Assembly: GCF_900100395.1 (NCBI RefSeq) | Contig: NZ_FNFB01000005.1 | Span: 124,001 to 188,000, forward strand | Source of the DNA: Nonomuraea maritima | GTDB lineage: Bacteria; Actinomycetota; Actinomycetes; Streptosporangiales; Streptosporangiaceae | DNA length: 64,000 nucleotides | Reading direction: 5' to 3' | Part shown: one piece after another, positions 60,000 to 64,000 of the stretch | Position numbering within the stretch: the first letter of the stretch is position 1 | Layout: every line of letters starts with the position of its first letter | Program-made: the position numbers and the translations under genes | The notes under the pieces: model-generated | What the model was told of the DNA's origin: nothing | Databases searched by the model: none | What the model saw: only the letters and a program-made list of their open reading frames with translations

Positions 60000-62093
60000 A
60001 TGATCGAGATCTGGCCGGGAGACCCCTATCCGCTCGGGGCGACCTACGACGGCGCCGGCACCAATTTCTCGCTCTACACCGAGGTCGCCGACAAGGTCGA
60101 GCTGTGCCTGTTCGACGATGACAACGTCGAACGCCGGGTGCCGCTGTCGGAGGTCGACGGGTTCATCTGGCACGGCTACCTGCCGGGAATCGGCCCGGGG
60201 CAGCGCTACGGCTACCGTGTGCACGGCCCCTACGACCCGGGGAGCGGCCTGCGCTGCAACCCCAACAAGCTGCTGCTCGACCCGTACGCGATGGCCATCG
60301 AGGGCGGCGTCACGTGGAACGAGGCGGCGTACGGCTACCGCTTCGGCCAGCCGGACACCAGGAACGACCTCGACTCGGCCCCGTACGTGCCGCGGTCGAT
60401 CGTGATCAACCCGTTCTTCGGGTGGGGGCACGACCGGCCGCCCGCGACGCCGTACCACGACACCGTGATCTACGAGGCTCACGTGCGGGGGCTGACGATC
60501 AGCCACCCCAAGATCCCGCGCCACCTGCGCGGCACGTACGCGGCGCTCGGCCACCCCGAGATCCTCGACCACCTCACCAAGCTGGGCGTGACGGCGCTGG
60601 AGCTCATGCCGGTGCACCAGTTCGTCACCGACCACATCCTGGAAGAGCGCGGCCTGTCCAACTACTGGGGCTACAACTCGATCGGCTTCTTCGCGCCGCA
60701 CAACCGCTACTCCAGCCAGGGCCAGCGCGGCGGGCAGGTGCTGGAGTTCAAGGCGATGGTGCGCTCGCTGCACGAGGCGGGCATCGAGGTCATCCTCGAC
60801 GTCGTCTACAACCACACCGCCGAGGGCAACCACCTCGGGCCGACGCTGGGCTTCCGCGGCATCGACAACGTCAACTACTACCGGCTGGTCGACAACGACA
60901 GGCGCTACTACGTCGACACCACCGGCACCGGCAACAGCCTGCTCATGCGGTCGCCGCACGTCCTGCAGATGATCATGGACTCACTGCGCTACTGGGTCAT
61001 CGAGATGCACGTCGACGGGTTCCGTTTCGACCTCGCCTCGACGCTGGCGCGCGAGCTGCACGAGGTCGACCGGCTGAGCGCCTTCTTCGACCTGGTGCAG
61101 CAGGACCCCGTGCTGTCGCAGGTCAAGCTCATCGCCGAGCCGTGGGACGTCGGCCCAGGCGGTTACCAGGTGGGCAACTTCCCGTCGCGCTGGACGGAGT
61201 GGAACGGCCGCTACCGTGACACGATCCGCGACCTGTGGCGGGGGCAGCCGGCGACGCTGCCGGAGTTCGGCTCGCGGTTCACCGGGTCGAGCGACCTGTA
61301 CAAGGACGACAGCCGCCGCCCCGCCGCCTCGATCAACTTCGTGACCTGCCACGACGGCTTCACCCTCCAGGACCTCGTCTCGTACGACACCAAGCACAAC
61401 GAGGCCAACAAGGAGAACAACCGCGACGGCACCGACGACAACCGGTCGTGGAACTGCGGCCAGGAGGGCCCGGCCGACCTCGCCGTCGAGTCGCTGCGCG
61501 AGCAGCAGAAGCGCAACTTTCTCACCACGCTGTTCCTGTCGCAGGGCGTGCCGATGCTGTCCCACGGTGACGAACTGGGCCGTACGCAGAAGGGCAACAA
61601 CAACGGCTACTGCCAGGACAACAAGCTCACCTGGGTCGACTGGTCCGACATACGCGAGAACTGGCTGCTGCTGGAGTTCGCCCAGAGCCTGGCCCAGCTG
61701 CGCAAGAAGCATCCGGTCTTCCGGCGCAGGAGGTTCTTCTACGGCAAGCCCGTACGCGGTCTGAGCGACATCGCCTGGCTCACCCCCTCGGGCGAGGAGA
61801 TGACCGACAGCGACTGGAACGTCGGCTACGCCAAGTCGCTGGCCGTGTTCCTGAACGGTGAGGCGATCACCGAGCCCGACCGGCGCGGCCGGCGGATCCG
61901 CGACGACTCGTTCCTGCTGCTGTTCAACGCCCACCACGACACGATCAAGTTCGTCATCCCGAAGGACTACGGCGAGATGTGGCACACCGAGATCGACACG
62001 GCCATGCCCATCCGGCTGGACGCCAGGATGGTGCGCGCGGGCGAGGGCATCGACGTTCCTGGTCGCAGCGTGAGGGTGCTCCGCCGTGTCTAG
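60000..62093 (+). CDS. glgX: glycogen debranching enzyme GlgX
   Basis: A 697-residue GH13_11 isoamylase-type enzyme that hydrolyses alpha-1,6 branch linkages in glycogen-derived limit dextrins. It has an N-terminal CBM48 domain (LGATYDGAGTNFSLYTEVA), barrel regions VVYNHT, DGFRFDLAST (nucleophile Asp), AEPWD (acid/base Glu) and NFVTCHDG, and the KENNRDGTDDNRSWNCG insertion typical of GlgX. The ATG at 60000 with AAGGGAG upstream is taken as start; 59973 is an alternative. The last 8 bp overlap treY, so debranching is coupled with trehalose formation. Confidence 0.95.
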   Translation: MIEIWPGDPYPLGATYDGAGTNFSLYTEVADKVELCLFDDDNVERRVPLSEVDGFIWHGYLPGIGPGQRYGYRVHGPYDPGSGLRCNPNKLLLDPYAMAIEGGVTWNEAAYGYRFGQPDTRNDLDSAPYVPRSIVINPFFGWGHDRPPATPYHDTVIYEAHVRGLTISHPKIPRHLRGTYAALGHPEILDHLTKLGVTALELMPVHQFVTDHILEERGLSNYWGYNSIGFFAPHNRYSSQGQRGGQVLEFKAMVRSLHEAGIEVILDVVYNHTAEGNHLGPTLGFRGIDNVNYYRLVDNDRRYYVDTTGTGNSLLMRSPHVLQMIMDSLRYWVIEMHVDGFRFDLASTLARELHEVDRLSAFFDLVQQDPVLSQVKLIAEPWDVGPGGYQVGNFPSRWTEWNGRYRDTIRDLWRGQPATLPEFGSRFTGSSDLYKDDSRRPAASINFVTCHDGFTLQDLVSYDTKHNEANKENNRDGTDDNRSWNCGQEGPADLAVESLREQQKRNFLTTLFLSQGVPMLSHGDELGRTQKGNNNGYCQDNKLTWVDWSDIRENWLLLEFAQSLAQLRKKHPVFRRRRFFYGKPVRGLSDIAWLTPSGEEMTDSDWNVGYAKSLAVFLNGEAITEPDRRGRRIRDDSFLLLFNAHHDTIKFVIPKDYGEMWHTEIDTAMPIRLDARMVRAGEGIDVPGRSVRVLRRV

Positions 62094-64000
62094 GCCCGTC
62101 TCCACCTACCGGGTGCAGCTCACCCCCGACTTCGGTTTCGCGGAGGTGGCGGCGATCGCCGGCTACCTGCGCGACCTCGGCGTGAGCCACGTCTACCTCT
62201 CGCCGATCCTGCAGTCCACCCCCGAGTCGCGGCACGGCTACGACGTCACCGACCACTCCCGCATCCGCGAGGAGTTCGGCGGCGCCGACGGCCTCAGGGA
62301 GATGGCGCGGCAGCTCGCCGCCCACGACCTGGGCATCGTGGTCGACATCGTGCCCAACCACATGAACACGCTCAACGAGCGGTTCTGGTCGGTGCTGAGG
62401 TACGGGCCCGCCTCGCCGTACGCGCACTGGTTCGACATCGACTGGAGCGACGGCACGGTCGCGCTGCCCGTGCTGGGCGACGACGTCGAACCCGTGGTGG
62501 ACGGCGACGTGCTGCGCTACCACGAGCACTCCTTCCCGCACCCCGGCCGCTACCGGCTGGTCGACTGGCGCGAGGGGCCCGGCTACCGGCGCTTCTTCGA
62601 CGTGTCGTCGCTGATCGGGCTGCGCGTCGAGGACCCGTCGGTGTTCTTCGCCACGCACGAAGTGATCTTCTGGCTGCTCGACGAGGGCCTGGTCGACGGG
62701 CTGCGCGTCGACCATCCCGACGGGCTGGCCGATCCGCGCGGCTACCTGTCGCGGTTGCGCGAGAGGGCGGGCGAGCGGTGGACGGTCGTCGAGAAGATCC
62801 TCATCGGGCCGGAGCGGCTGCCCGGCGACTGGGCCTGCGACGGCACGACCGGCTACGACGTACTCAACCGGGTGAACGGGCTGTTCGTCGACCCTTCCGG
62901 CAAAGAGCCCCTGGTCAAGATATTTACGGACATGACGGGGCAGCCTCCCGACTACCGTCCGGTCATGGCCCAGGCCAAGCTCGACGTGCTCGACCAGTTC
63001 TTCGGCGCCGAGGTCGACCGGCTGGCGCGGGCCGCCTCGTGCGACCCGGCCGCCGTCCGCGAACTGCTCGCCGCGATGCCCGTCTACCGCGCGTACGTGG
63101 TGCCGGGGGAGGAGGTGCCCCCCGAGTCGGCGGAGATCGTCGAGCTGGCCGCCGAGTCCTGCTCACCCGCCGTCCAGCCCCTCGTCCGAGAGGTCCTGTA
63201 CGGCTCCCCTGAGTCGATCGTGCGGTTCCAGCAGACATGCGGGCCCGTCATGGCCAAGGGCGTCGAGGACACCGCCCTCTACCGCTGGTTCCCGCTCGCC
63301 TGCCTCAACGAGGTCGGCGGCGAACCCGACCACTTCGGGGTGTCGGTCGACGACTTCCACGACTTCTGCGCCGAGCTGTCCCCGTACACGATGACCACCC
63401 TCTCCACGCACGACACCAAGCGGTCGGAGGACGTGCGGGCGCGGCTGTCGGTGCTCTCCGAGATGCCGGGGGAGTGGGCGGCGGCGGTCGCCGAGTGGTC
63501 GGCGCAGGTCAGCTTCGACCCCCGTCTCGACTACCTGGCCTGGCAGAACCTCATGGCCGCCTGGCCCGTCTCGGTCGAACGGTTCACCGACTACCTGTTC
63601 AAGGCCGCCCGCGAGGCCAAGACCGCCATCTCGTGGGCCAACCCCGACCCCGCCTACGAGCGGCGGCTGCGCGCCTTCGCCGAGGCGGCCGTGCGGCTGC
63701 CGGTCGGCGGGTTCGCCGAGCGGATCGAGCCGTACGCGATGTCGAACTCGCTCGGGGCCAAGCTCGTCCAGCTCATGATGCCCGGGGTGCCCGACGTGTA
63801 CCAGGGCAACGAGACCACCGACTTCTCGCTGGTCGACCCCGACAACCGGCGGCCGGTGAGCTACCCGCGCAAGCCGGAGACCTCATGGGACTCCGCCAAA
63901 CTGCTGGTCACCACGCAGGCGTTGCGGCTGCGCCGGCGGCTCGGGGGCGCGGCGCCGTACCTGCCGCTCAGGGCGGAAGGGGAACGCGCCGAGCACGTGA
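62086..64000 (+). CDS. treY: maltooligosyl trehalose synthase TreY, 3' end outside window
   Basis: The frame is open from the GTG at 62086 to the end of the window (638 codons seen; full enzymes have about 770), so it is cut off. GH13_26 signatures: STYRVQLTPDFGFAEVAAIA at the start, HVYLSPIL and HGYDVTDHSRIREEFGG, DIVPNHMN, GLRVDHPDGLADP with the nucleophile Asp, VVEKIL with the acid/base Glu, and LSTHDTKRSEDVRARL. It turns the reducing-end maltose unit of a maltodextrin into trehalose; TreZ then releases trehalose and is expected next downstream. Confidence 0.95.
   Translation, partial: MSRPVSTYRVQLTPDFGFAEVAAIAGYLRDLGVSHVYLSPILQSTPESRHGYDVTDHSRIREEFGGADGLREMARQLAAHDLGIVVDIVPNHMNTLNERFWSVLRYGPASPYAHWFDIDWSDGTVALPVLGDDVEPVVDGDVLRYHEHSFPHPGRYRLVDWREGPGYRRFFDVSSLIGLRVEDPSVFFATHEVIFWLLDEGLVDGLRVDHPDGLADPRGYLSRLRERAGERWTVVEKILIGPERLPGDWACDGTTGYDVLNRVNGLFVDPSGKEPLVKIFTDMTGQPPDYRPVMAQAKLDVLDQFFGAEVDRLARAASCDPAAVRELLAAMPVYRAYVVPGEEVPPESAEIVELAAESCSPAVQPLVREVLYGSPESIVRFQQTCGPVMAKGVEDTALYRWFPLACLNEVGGEPDHFGVSVDDFHDFCAELSPYTMTTLSTHDTKRSEDVRARLSVLSEMPGEWAAAVAEWSAQVSFDPRLDYLAWQNLMAAWPVSVERFTDYLFKAAREAKTAISWANPDPAYERRLRAFAEAAVRLPVGGFAERIEPYAMSNSLGAKLVQLMMPGVPDVYQGNETTDFSLVDPDNRRPVSYPRKPETSWDSAKLLVTTQALRLRRRLGGAAPYLPLRAEGERAEHV

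Overview
This is a very GC-rich chromosomal segment (about 70 percent by eye, not computed) with strong third-position G/C bias, typical of a filamentous actinomycete. Actinobacterial marker families agree: an AfsR-like SARP, a PF04672-type SAM methyltransferase, DUF3040 and DUF6343 proteins, a TIGR03083 (mycothiol-related fold) protein, GpgS, the GlgX/TreY trehalose route, rare TTA codons, and many genes that look leaderless with a TANNNT box 6-8 nt before the start. Streptosporangiales (for example a Nonomuraea relative) is my guess, with low certainty. I saw no rRNA, tRNA or CRISPR array.

Layout. 1-2.75 kb: the end of a DUF4434-like protein and a cytochrome P450. 2.75-7.1 kb: a sugar ABC importer (two permeases, binding protein) divergent from its LacI regulator. 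7.1-15.5 kb: a TipA-like MerR regulator with a recognisable MerR promoter, a dCTPase-like MazG protein, a large SARP, an SRPBCC protein, an amidohydrolase-esterase pair, an HTH protein of unknown function and a small lipoprotein. 15.5-17.8 kb: a decayed island with two inverted relics of an IS5-type transposase, an 8-bp tandem repeat and an IS200/IS605-like end, enclosing a VOC protein and a MarR regulator with two near-perfect operators. 17.8-25.7 kb: AlkB, a truncated phosphatase, RecQ, secreted proteins, an M20 amidohydrolase, zinc-independent ribosomal protein L31 behind a probable Zur box, and small membrane proteins.

25.9-31.7 kb: a complete alpha-glucoside utilisation operon (LacI, binding protein, two permeases, GH13 glucosidase). 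31.8-37.7 kb: a CMD-family protein, then a cluster of an APH-like phosphotransferase, a Ser/Thr kinase, an HTH-DNA methylase-specificity fusion, a divergent PP2C phosphatase and a CHAP membrane protein that apparently starts at CTG. 38-41.2 kb: fused isobutyryl-CoA mutase icmF behind a TetR-type palindrome. 41.3-44.3 kb: Tpx, an F420-type oxidoreductase, a SAM methyltransferase and a metal-receptor protein. 44.3-51.8 kb: a third sugar ABC importer divergent from a catabolic set with two partly deleted genes, an intact sugar isomerase and a GH63 hydrolase, next to gpgS; together these suggest glucosylglycerate metabolism. 51.8-56.4 kb: a two-component system divergent from an ABC/FtsX exporter. 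56.4-59.7 kb: a universal stress protein, PAP2, prolyl aminopeptidase and two proteins of unknown function. 60-64 kb: glgX and the start of treY.

All three sugar importers lack an ATPase gene, so they probably share an MsiK-type ATPase encoded elsewhere. Carbohydrate uptake, glycogen/trehalose turnover and compatible-solute metabolism are the main themes. The least explained locus is the kinase-methylase-phosphatase cluster at 32.3-37.7 kb.
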